NCBI GenBank assembly: GCA_021813385.1 | Contig: JAKAKT010000002.1 | Span: forward strand, 1 to 36,584 | Length of the DNA: 36,584 nucleotides | Direction of reading: 5' to 3' | DNA from: Microcaldota archaeon | Lineage (GTDB): Archaea; Micrarchaeota; Micrarchaeia; Burarchaeales; JAKAKT01 | Shown: positions 1-7,081 of the stretch, piece by piece | Numbering within the stretch: position 1 is the stretch's first letter | Layout: each line of letters opens with the position of its first letter | Notes under the pieces: model-generated | The model's database searches: none | The model's input: only the letters and a program-made list of their open reading frames with translations | Told to the model about the DNA's origin: nothing | Position numbers and translations under genes: made by a program

Positions 1-90
1 GGGAAGGATTCGAACACACAACCTGTCGGTTTCCACCTCGAAGGTGCATTCAAACTACAGCCGACCGCTCTGCCATTGAGCTATGGCGGG
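1..90 (-). tRNA. tRNA, best fit Tyr (GTA) with a ~24-nt anticodon-loop intron; 3' end lies outside the window
   Basis: Reverse complement reads CCCGCCA TA GCTC-AATGGCA-GAGC G GTCGG CTGTAG [TTTGAATGCACCTTCGAGGTGGAA] A CCGAC AGGTT GTGTG TTCGAAT CC...; good D-arm, anticodon stem GTCGG/CCGAC and GTA anticodon, T-loop TTCGAAT. The T-stem 3' half does not pair with GTGTG, and the 3' acceptor is not visible. Confidence 0.6.
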
Positions 91-116
91 ATGCAGGCTA
101 TATAGGGGGGAATATG

Positions 117-124
117 TTTATAAA
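117..124 (-). promoter_or_regulatory. Probable TATA box of the tRNA gene
   Basis: TTTATAAA about 27 nt upstream of the inferred tRNA 5' end (position 90, minus strand), inside the palindrome ATATGTTT-ATA-AAACATAT. Confidence 0.6.
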
Positions 125-178
125 ACATATATTGGGGGGACCTAGGGGGGAAGAAAAAACAGAAAAGAGGAAAAGAAA

Positions 179-739
179 CTAATTCACGACAAAAGTCCCT
201 TTCATGTCCCGATGGCCTGGGCCGCACGGCACATTGCAATAAAATGTGAATGAGCCGGTCTTGTCTGCTGTGAAAGACACTTCGACTTCCTGCCCAGGAT
301 CAAGGCGTTTGTTTATTCCGAAGTCCGGGAGCAAGAACCCGTGGACGACATCAGTGCTCTTTAGCTTGAGTTTCACAGTATCTCCTTTGTTCACCGTTAT
401 TGTTCCCGGTATGAACTCCCACTGCTTTGCCTCAACGCTGAATTCCTTGACCTGCCCTTGGGCTGGAGGAGGCGCAGTTCCTCCGCCTGCCGGGGGTGTC
501 GTGGTGTCCCCTGACCCGCTGCCCGAAGGAGGAGTCGTCGCTGGAGGCGGTGTTGTGGCGCCTCCTTGCGCATTCCTTGTTGGGGGCGCTGTGCTTCCAG
601 GCTCCTGCCCACTTGGAGAAGGATTCGCCGCATCTACTTTTGGCGCCCCATTTCCTTGCGAATAACCGCTCGATTGCGTGCATCCAAAAAGCAAAATGAC
701 TACGAGCGCCAGTACCATAAGTGTTCCGTATATTTTCAT
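179..739 (-). CDS. Lipoprotein with C-terminal CuA-type cupredoxin domain (COX2/nitrous-oxide-reductase-like)
   Basis: Lipobox-like signal MKIYGTLMVLALVVILLFGC, Pro/Gly/Thr-rich linker, cupredoxin domain with VVHGF and C-NVP-C-GPG-H-RD-M (CxxxCxxxHxxM). Track ORF starts at 781; start refined to internal ATG at 739. Confidence 0.85.
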   Translation of the reverse strand: MKIYGTLMVLALVVILLFGCTQSSGYSQGNGAPKVDAANPSPSGQEPGSTAPPTRNAQGGATTPPPATTPPSGSGSGDTTTPPAGGGTAPPPAQGQVKEFSVEAKQWEFIPGTITVNKGDTVKLKLKSTDVVHGFLLPDFGINKRLDPGQEVEVSFTADKTGSFTFYCNVPCGPGHRDMKGTFVVN

Positions 740-817
740 CAAACCACCAGTATTAACAATTGTGTATAAAGATTTAAACACCTTTGCGTAAACTCTGTTA
801 AGAATCGGTTTCTTTGC

Positions 818-1885
818 TCAACCCAGGAACTTCTGTTCTTTCAAGAAGCTCTTTAGCACGACAATCGCCTTCTCGTAGTCTAACCATGCGAGATACTCCT
901 TACCCGTATGGTCGAGTTTTGAGTCCCCGGGCCCGTAAGCAATTGTTGGGATTCCTGCAGCCATTGTGAGATTCATGTCGGCGCTTCCTGATTTCTTTAG
1001 ATAACGTGGAATAATTTTCTGACCCCTGATTGCACAGACCATTCCTCTCACGAGGGGGTCGTTAAGTGAGATTTCGCAACCTGGGAAGGACTCTGCTACC
1101 CTTACTTTAATTCCATCTGGGGCCGAGGATTTGAATAAGGACTCTATTTTCTTTATCTCTTTGTTTGGTGGAACCCTTACGTCCATGTAAAAATCGAGGT
1201 TTGTCGGTATGATGTTAAGCGCATCTTTTTTCCCATAATCAATATGCGTAACGTTGAATATAACTGAGTCGAACGTGTGATGGCGGGGGAAGTGGTCCCT
1301 CAGTTTCTCATAATACTCGATGACTTTCTCGATTGGGTTCTCAGCACGCATCCCAGCGTGGGCAGCTTCTCCTTCGCTCCTGCATTCAACTAGTATTCTA
1401 CCTTTGTAAGCAATGGTTATGCCATCGCAGTTCGAAGGCTCTCCGTTTACTGCAAGTTTCGGCTTGATGCGAGTGAGCAGGTGGCGCGTGCCTTTCGAGG
1501 TCGGAGCCTCCTCTTCGGTCACTCCAGCAACAACGAGCTTGAGCGATTTTGGAGCTGAGGCTCCTGCTTCGATATAACTTGCTAGGCATCCTTTCGCGTC
1601 AACGACGCCCCTCCCGGATATCCCGTTCTCGTCCTCTCTGACTTTCCAGAAACCGTTCACGGTATCAAGATGGGAGAACAGGAGAAGGTCGGGGTTCGGA
1701 TTTCGTTCATAGTCAAAATTTGCCCCGATCGCATTGCCGGCTTCGTCAATTTCAATGTGTTTATAACCAAGATCCCTCATCCTGCTTGCGCAAACCTCGG
1801 CTGCTTCGCGCTCATTCCCGGAGTAGCTCTCTGCCTTAACAAGCTCCGAAAGAAATTTTCGTGCCCCTTCAGCGTTTTTGCTCAT
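818..1885 (-). CDS. lysK: [LysW]-lysine/ornithine hydrolase (M20-family deacylase)
   Basis: M20-type motifs (LLLFSHLDTV, GRGVVDAKGCLA, GVTEEEAPTSKGTRHL); last gene of a lysWXY(ZJ)K operon; start overlaps the upstream stop (ATGA). Confidence 0.88.
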   Translation of the reverse strand: MSKNAEGARKFLSELVKAESYSGNEREAAEVCASRMRDLGYKHIEIDEAGNAIGANFDYERNPNPDLLLFSHLDTVNGFWKVREDENGISGRGVVDAKGCLASYIEAGASAPKSLKLVVAGVTEEEAPTSKGTRHLLTRIKPKLAVNGEPSNCDGITIAYKGRILVECRSEGEAAHAGMRAENPIEKVIEYYEKLRDHFPRHHTFDSVIFNVTHIDYGKKDALNIIPTNLDFYMDVRVPPNKEIKKIESLFKSSAPDGIKVRVAESFPGCEISLNDPLVRGMVCAIRGQKIIPRYLKKSGSADMNLTMAAGIPTIAYGPGDSKLDHTGKEYLAWLDYEKAIVVLKSFLKEQKFLG

Positions 1886-3903
1886 GGCAACACCGAATCG
1901 AGAATTGGGAGCGCCTTTTCATAAATTTCACGGCTGGTGTTCAGAGGGGGGAGCAATCTTATCACAGTATCTCCTGCGGATAGAATGAGGAGGCCTTTTG
2001 ATTGAGCGGCCTTGAGAAGCGGGGTCACCTCCACTTTCATCTCAGTTCCCAATATCAGGCCCATCCCCCGGATATCAAGAATTGAGTGGTGGTTTTGTTT
2101 CAATTGAGCCAGCTGCCCGAAAAGCCAGCTCCCGGATGATTTCACTTGTTCGAGAATCTTTGCCTCCTCATAAATGGCGAGGGTAGCATTTGCAGCAGCG
2201 CAGCTGAGCGGATTACCGCCGAACGTGGTCCCATGCTCGAGAATCTTGAACGCGCAGTCTTCTTCGTTCGCAATTGTCGCGCCGATGGGAACCCCGCCTG
2301 CGAGGCCCTTTGCCATTGTCGCCATGTCCGGTCTGACATTGAAGTGTTCGAAAGAGAAGAACTTTCCAGTTCTTCCCATGCCCACTTGGACTTCATCGAA
2401 AATGAGGAGCGCCCCCTTATCAGTGCAGATGTCCCTAGCTGCCTTTAGGTATTCTTCCTTTGCGAGCCTGACTCCTCCCTCCCCCTGGATAACTTCTAGA
2501 AAAACTGCTGCAGTCTCTTGAGTAACAGCTGCTTTGAGTCCTTCAATGTCGTTGAGCCGAACACGGGTGATTGGACCGAGCAGGGGCTCGAATCGCTCCC
2601 TGTATTTAGGCTTGAACGTTAGTGTCAGGCTTCCCGATGTCCTGCCATGGAATGCGTTCATCGCTGCAATGAACCCCTTCCTCCCTGTTTTCGCCCTCGC
2701 AAGTTTCAGTGCTGCTTCGTTTGCTTCGGCTCCTGAGTTTGAAAAGAAAATCCTTCCGTTGCGGCCTGTTGCGTTTGACCAAAGTTTTGCAAGCCTTTCC
2801 AGCAGTTCAACCCTTTGGTCATTCGCGAAAGACTCGTTGCAGGTCATTATTTTATGGGCCTGCGTTGCTATTGCCCCACACAATTTCGGGTGGGCATGAC
2901 CGAGGACCGCAACCCCGATGCCACTTGTGAAGTCGACATATTCCTTTCCTTCGACATCCCAGACGATGCTTCCCTTCCCCCGCACAATCGCGATGTCCCT
3001 CTTCTTGTAAGTATTCATCTCGAGCCTTGTCTCAAGTTCTGTTAGCTCAGCATTCGACTTGGTTTTTGTTTGGGGTTCGTTTCGCATCGAACCAGTTGTT
3101 GCGATGTGAGTGCCCCCGCCCGCCAAGGCTTCCGAAACTGGCCGCTCCCTTGTTCCCCTCGCCATTATCGCCTCTTTAACGCCTGAATCCGTGGCCTCCC
3201 CACAGGCCATGAGCTTTCGCTTCATCCCCCCAGATGCATTCCGTATAGAATCTTCAATTTCAGCTCGCGTGAGAGAGGGGGCCAAATCATTTGGGAAATT
3301 CTTATAGTATCCATCGACATCTGTCATCAGCAATAGCTTGGCTGCCTGGAGCGCTCCTGCTATTGCTGCTGCCGCCCTGTCGCCATCTGTGTTGAGGGGC
3401 TGGTTCGATTCGCCGAGAGCTATTGGGGCAACGACGGGGGTGAAGCCATCGGAGAGCAGGCGCTCGAGTGCTTGTGGATTCACTTTCTCAATCTTCCCAG
3501 TAAAATCATCCCGTATCACTTTCTGCTTCCCATTCTCGTCAATCGACGTCACTATCTTCTGCTTCGCCAAAAGGAGCCTGCCGTCAATTCCTGATATTCC
3601 GATTGCGTTGACGCCCTCTCTTTGAAGAGCGAGAACAAGGGAAGCGTTGACCTTTCCCCTCATAGCGAGGGTGTATATGTCGATTGCCTGAGAGTCAGTG
3701 TAGCGGGATTTGACCCCGGACGGGGAGGTGATGAATTTCGGCTGCAGGCCTAGCCTCTCGGAAAGTTCCGTCGTCTGCTTCGCTCCGCCGTGGACTATGA
3801 CAAATGAGAACTCGCTTGCGAGATGGGCTATGTCTTTAGCCAGGTTGGATGCCTCGCCTGCGATGCTTCCGCCTATCTTTACAACGATTAAGGGTTTTGC
3901 CAT
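1882..3903 (-). CDS. Fusion: N-terminal [LysW]-aminoadipate/glutamate kinase (LysZ/ArgB-like) + C-terminal PLP aminotransferase (LysJ/ArgD-like)
   Basis: One ORF; N-half MAKPLIVVKIGGSIAG...VIVHGGAKQ...GFTPVVAPI...LNTDGDRAAA (amino-acid kinase), linker ~RNEPQTKTKSNAELTELETRLEMN, C-half YKKRDIAIVRGKGSIVWDVEGKEYVDF...FHGRT...LLIFDEVQVGMGRTGKFFSFEHFNVRPDMATMAKGLAGG (class III aminotransferase). Start refined to MAKPLIVV (3903). Confidence 0.9.
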   Translation of the reverse strand: MAKPLIVVKIGGSIAGEASNLAKDIAHLASEFSFVIVHGGAKQTTELSERLGLQPKFITSPSGVKSRYTDSQAIDIYTLAMRGKVNASLVLALQREGVNAIGISGIDGRLLLAKQKIVTSIDENGKQKVIRDDFTGKIEKVNPQALERLLSDGFTPVVAPIALGESNQPLNTDGDRAAAAIAGALQAAKLLLMTDVDGYYKNFPNDLAPSLTRAEIEDSIRNASGGMKRKLMACGEATDSGVKEAIMARGTRERPVSEALAGGGTHIATTGSMRNEPQTKTKSNAELTELETRLEMNTYKKRDIAIVRGKGSIVWDVEGKEYVDFTSGIGVAVLGHAHPKLCGAIATQAHKIMTCNESFANDQRVELLERLAKLWSNATGRNGRIFFSNSGAEANEAALKLARAKTGRKGFIAAMNAFHGRTSGSLTLTFKPKYRERFEPLLGPITRVRLNDIEGLKAAVTQETAAVFLEVIQGEGGVRLAKEEYLKAARDICTDKGALLIFDEVQVGMGRTGKFFSFEHFNVRPDMATMAKGLAGGVPIGATIANEEDCAFKILEHGTTFGGNPLSCAAANATLAIYEEAKILEQVKSSGSWLFGQLAQLKQNHHSILDIRGMGLILGTEMKVEVTPLLKAAQSKGLLILSAGDTVIRLLPPLNTSREIYEKALPILDSVLP

Positions 3904-3914
3904 CAAATCACTTC

Positions 3915-4979
3915 TCAGATTGGATGGAAGCCCGGCTGCCAAATCCCGGTCTTCTCATCGAGACCGAACATGAGGTTGAAGTCCTGTATCGCCTGCCCCC
4001 CTGAGCCCTTTACCAAGTTGTCTATGGCCGACATGATGATTATTCGCGGCCTCTCTGGGTCTATTTCAAAACCCACGTCAGCGAAGTTGGTTCCGGCAAC
4101 GCACTTTGGCTCCGGGTACCGGTAGAGCGTTTCCTTGTCCTTCACTATCCGGATGAACGGGGAACCGGTGTAGAACGAGCGATAAGCTTTCCAAAGGTCG
4201 ATGTCTTTCGCCGGCGAGAGGAGCCTCGCATGAAGGGTCGTTAAAATTCCCCGGACCATTTCAATCGCATGCGGGGTGAGGCCGACTGAAACTTTTGTCG
4301 GAGCGCCGACTGAAGCGGCAATCTCATTCAGCTCCTGCTCTATCTCCGCAGTATGCCTGTGGCCGGAAGGCTTGTAGGAGCGGACAACGCCTTGCCGCTC
4401 CGGGTGATGCGTTGAGATGTCGAAAGCAGCGCCGCTGGCTGAACTCCCGATTTTCGAGTCCGCTATTATTGTTGAGTTCTCGATAAGGCCTGCTTTAACG
4501 AGCGGGGCCGCTGCAAGTATCACGGAGGTTGCAAGGCATCCGGCACATGCGACTAATTTTGCTTTCTTTATCTCCTCCCGGTGGAGTTCAGGTATCCCGT
4601 AAACTGCCTTGGCGAGTAGCTCGGGGCACGGGTGCTCCTGGTAATATTTCGCGTAAACGTCCTTATTGTGAATCCGGAAATCAGCGGAAAGGTCGATTAT
4701 CTTCGCGCCTGTCTCGATGAACTGCTTGGCATAAGGCGCGGAAACCTTGTGAGGAAGGCAGAGGAAAAGTGCGTCCACGTCGGTGTTGAGCTTCTTAACT
4801 GAGACGAACTCGGCTTGAGTGAAACTGCGCAGGTTCGGGTTGAGTTTTGTGACCGGGATTCCTGCGAACCTCTCGGAAGTCACTTGCGCTACCTGCATCT
4901 CTGGGTGGATGAGCGCCCATCTCAGGAGCTCGCCTCCGGTATAGCCTGATGCGCCGATTATCGAAATTTTGAATGCCAT
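3915..4979 (-). CDS. lysY: [LysW]-aminoadipyl/glutamyl phosphate reductase (ArgC/LysY family)
   Basis: N-terminal SIIGASGYTGGELLRWALIHP; ACAGCLATSVILAAAPLV active-site region; operon context. Confidence 0.9.
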   Translation of the reverse strand: MAFKISIIGASGYTGGELLRWALIHPEMQVAQVTSERFAGIPVTKLNPNLRSFTQAEFVSVKKLNTDVDALFLCLPHKVSAPYAKQFIETGAKIIDLSADFRIHNKDVYAKYYQEHPCPELLAKAVYGIPELHREEIKKAKLVACAGCLATSVILAAAPLVKAGLIENSTIIADSKIGSSASGAAFDISTHHPERQGVVRSYKPSGHRHTAEIEQELNEIAASVGAPTKVSVGLTPHAIEMVRGILTTLHARLLSPAKDIDLWKAYRSFYTGSPFIRIVKDKETLYRYPEPKCVAGTNFADVGFEIDPERPRIIIMSAIDNLVKGSGGQAIQDFNLMFGLDEKTGIWQPGFHPI

Positions 4980-4990
4980 GGGATTACCTC

Positions 4991-5839
4991 TTACTTCTTC
5001 GCCCTGGATGCGAAGTACTCAATCATCTTCCCGGGTATGTCGGCTCCGGTAGGCTCTACGGAATTACGGAATTCGGTGGTATGATTCACTTCGTGGACCA
5101 CGAGCCCGTCCTCGGATTCCATCATATCAACGCCGTATATCCCTTCCCCGAAAACTCCTGCTGCTTTTAGGGCAATCTCACTGAGTTCCCTTGTCACTGG
5201 GCAGTTGGAGGCGGTTCCGCCCCTCCCGGTGTTTGTTATCCAGCCTGACTTTTCGGTCGAATGCCGATAGATGGCGCCGACGCACTCGTCGCCGATGACG
5301 AAGGCACGGATGTCCCTTCCCGGCTTGTTGATGTGCTCCTGGAGGTAGTAGACTTTCTGGAACGCGTGGCCCATCTCCTCCCTCGACTCGAGCTCGGCCT
5401 CGAGCGCCTCCCTGTCGTTCAATTTGTGCACGAGCCTTGCCCAGCTCCCGAAGACGGGCTTCATGACGACTGGGAAACCGAGCTTCTTCGCCGCCACTGT
5501 AGCTTGCTCGGGAGTGAAAGCCCCGAAAGTCTTCGGGGTTGGAACGCCCGCTTTCGCAAGGAGCGCCGAAGCCAAGAACTTGTCCCCGCATTTCCTGTGC
5601 ACCGCGTAGGGATTGCAGACGTAAGTCCCGAGCTGCTCCAAGTAGAACGAAGTGTAGAGCGTGCGAGCGTAAGAAGAAGAGCGCTGGAGCACTCCGTCGA
5701 ATTCTTTTTGCCCTCCGGTCAATTCCATAAGCATCCCGCTGTCCTGGATTCGCCCTAGCTCGATGCCTCTCTTTTTTGCGCTAGACAAGAGCTGTTTGTT
5801 CTCTGGAGTCAGGATTGTGAACAGGAGGGCGAGTCTCAT
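4991..5839 (-). CDS. lysX: RimK-like ATP-grasp ligase, [LysW]-alpha-aminoadipate/glutamate ligase (LysX/ArgX)
   Basis: ATP-grasp motifs (KKLGFPVVMKPVFGSWARLVHKLNDREAL; YLQEHINKPGRDIRAFVIGDECVGAIYR; WITNTGRGG; VVHEVNHTTEFRNS). ATG at 5839; TTG at 5848 also possible. Confidence 0.88.
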   Translation of the reverse strand: MRLALLFTILTPENKQLLSSAKKRGIELGRIQDSGMLMELTGGQKEFDGVLQRSSSYARTLYTSFYLEQLGTYVCNPYAVHRKCGDKFLASALLAKAGVPTPKTFGAFTPEQATVAAKKLGFPVVMKPVFGSWARLVHKLNDREALEAELESREEMGHAFQKVYYLQEHINKPGRDIRAFVIGDECVGAIYRHSTEKSGWITNTGRGGTASNCPVTRELSEIALKAAGVFGEGIYGVDMMESEDGLVVHEVNHTTEFRNSVEPTGADIPGKMIEYFASRAKK

Positions 5840-5874
5840 TAGAATCAACTAAGCCGCACAATTTCGGTCACAGC

Positions 5875-6045
5875 TTACTCGCCCCAGTCCTCTTCCACTG
5901 AAGGGGCTTTGTCGATGGCGAAAGGCTGCAGGCTCTTCACTTCAAGCTTCGTCCCGCAGTCGGGGCAAGCGATTATTTCTCCAACATCAACGCCCTCTCT
6001 CTGGCTTATCCCCGCTCCGCACTCGGGGCATTCTGTTCCGCTCAT
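5875..6045 (-). CDS. lysW: LysW amino-group carrier protein (56 aa), absent from the supplied ORF track
   Basis: Minus-strand translation MSGTECPECGAGISQREGVDVGEIIACPDCGTKLEVKSLQPFAIDKAPSVEEDWGE*: CPEC...CPDC zinc ribbon and the diagnostic C-terminal EDWGE; GAGGTGAA ribosome-binding site upstream; first gene of the lys operon. Confidence 0.95.
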   Translation of the reverse strand: MSGTECPECGAGISQREGVDVGEIIACPDCGTKLEVKSLQPFAIDKAPSVEEDWGE

Positions 6046-6083
6046 GCTAATTCACCTCGGAATGGTAATTTAATGCGACTAGA

Positions 6084-6103
6084 TACTTTAATAACGTGAT
6101 GTT
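6084..6103 (-). promoter_or_regulatory. Probable promoter of the lysW operon
   Basis: Minus-strand TAACATCACGTTATTAAAG: TATA-like TTATTAAAG about 40-55 nt upstream of the lysW ATG, with inverted repeat TAAC-N5-GTTA adjacent. Confidence 0.4.
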
Positions 6104-6196
6104 ACTAGGATGACAAAATTAATGAAAATTGTGATAAAAGACAAAAACAGGGATGAATCAACAAAGGTAGAGGAAGCACCCTATTGGCCTTACCCC

Positions 6197-6442
6197 CTAA
6201 AGCCAGAGGACGTCGGCTGGGAATACGTATTGGTCCTTGCACTTTGGGCAGTGGAGAATGGCTACGCTCGTGTTATTCCGGTCCACCTTCACGTCCATAA
6301 TCTGGTTGCATTTCTCGCACTCGCTCTTCTCAATCAGTTCAACGATTTCTTTCCTAGGCCTGGCAACTGTGTGTGAAGAGCCCCCCCTGTGCCTTACCTC
6401 GTATTCAAACAGCTCAGTCCTGTCACTTTCATACATGTTCAT
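6197..6442 (-). CDS. Small zinc-ribbon protein, possibly Elf1-like
   Basis: 81 aa with C-EKC...C-PKC (SECEKCNQIMDVKVDRNNTSVAILHCPKCKDQYVF); palindromic TATA immediately upstream. Start may be MYESD. Confidence 0.6.
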   Translation of the reverse strand: MNMYESDRTELFEYEVRHRGGSSHTVARPRKEIVELIEKSECEKCNQIMDVKVDRNNTSVAILHCPKCKDQYVFPADVLWL

Positions 6443-6456
6443 ACTTTGTAATACTC

Positions 6457-6470
6457 AGTATTTAAATACT
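6457..6470 (-). promoter_or_regulatory. Palindromic TATA element of the zinc-ribbon gene
   Basis: Perfect 14-nt palindrome AGTATTTAAATACT roughly 20-30 nt upstream of the start codon. Confidence 0.5.
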
Positions 6471-6540
6471 TTGCGGTAAGGGGATTTGGGATAAACCGGG
6501 CAAGGCTGGGTTTGGGATGACAATTTGGGGAAGGATGATT

Positions 6541-6996
6541 CTACTCGAGGTGCTTGGACACCCAATTCTCGAGCCTGCAGACATAAGCGCTCCAAGGGAC
6601 AAAGATGATGAGCGCAACGGCCCAGGACCCAGCGACAAGTGCGGGGCTCCTCGGGCCATTTTGGGCGGCCTTAAAGATATAGGGCGTCAATGAATCGGGA
6701 AAAGCTCCGTAGTGGATGGATGTTAATGCGAAAACAGCGAGTAGCGGCAACGCAAGCAGAAGCAGCATCGGGACCGAGATTGCTGATTTCCATATTACCC
6801 CCGTAGCACTGGGGCTTTCGTATTCAACCGGCTCAATGATGTCGAGGGCGCTTCTTTCTTTTGACCAGGCGGGTTTCTTGAACGTGTGCAAAATCGGTTT
6901 GGTGGTCATGTACGAGACAAGCTCGACTTCATCTTTCCAGTCGGATTTTCCGGCGGCATCCGCTTTCTTTAATGGACTGTTGGTTTCGGTCGCCAC
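6541..6996 (-). CDS. Hypothetical membrane protein (two predicted TM helices)
   Basis: 151-aa ORF; hydrophobic segments SAISVPMLLLLALPLLAVFALTSI and ALVAGSWAVALIIFVPWSAYV. Confidence 0.6.
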   Translation of the reverse strand: MATETNSPLKKADAAGKSDWKDEVELVSYMTTKPILHTFKKPAWSKERSALDIIEPVEYESPSATGVIWKSAISVPMLLLLALPLLAVFALTSIHYGAFPDSLTPYIFKAAQNGPRSPALVAGSWAVALIIFVPWSAYVCRLENWVSKHLE

Positions 6997-7081
6997 GCGT
7001 GAAGATGGAAAATCTCGGTTAATAAACCCAGCAGTTCCGGTAATCGGTAATAAAATAAAATCAAACGGTTACAACTAAAAC

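Noticed and set aside
246-665. 139-aa plus-strand ORF opposite the CuA lipoprotein
   Set aside because: Antisense to a well-supported cupredoxin; composition mirrors the Pro/Gly/Thr linker codons.
2534-3625. Several plus-strand ORFs (2534-2899, 3110-3307, 3338-3625) opposite the LysZ-LysJ gene
   Set aside because: Shadow ORFs from GC-rich codon usage; no domain signal, and the minus frame has clear enzyme motifs.
5261-5758. 165-aa plus-strand ORF opposite lysX
   Set aside because: Antisense shadow of a conserved ATP-grasp gene.
6110-6376. 88-aa plus-strand ORF overlapping the zinc-ribbon gene
   Set aside because: Most of it is antisense to a gene with a good zinc-ribbon pattern; the upstream part is AT/purine-rich promoter DNA.
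6462-6659. 65-aa minus-strand ORF through the G-rich tract
   Set aside because: Out of frame with the 151-aa membrane protein and low-complexity; better explained by the G-run repeat.
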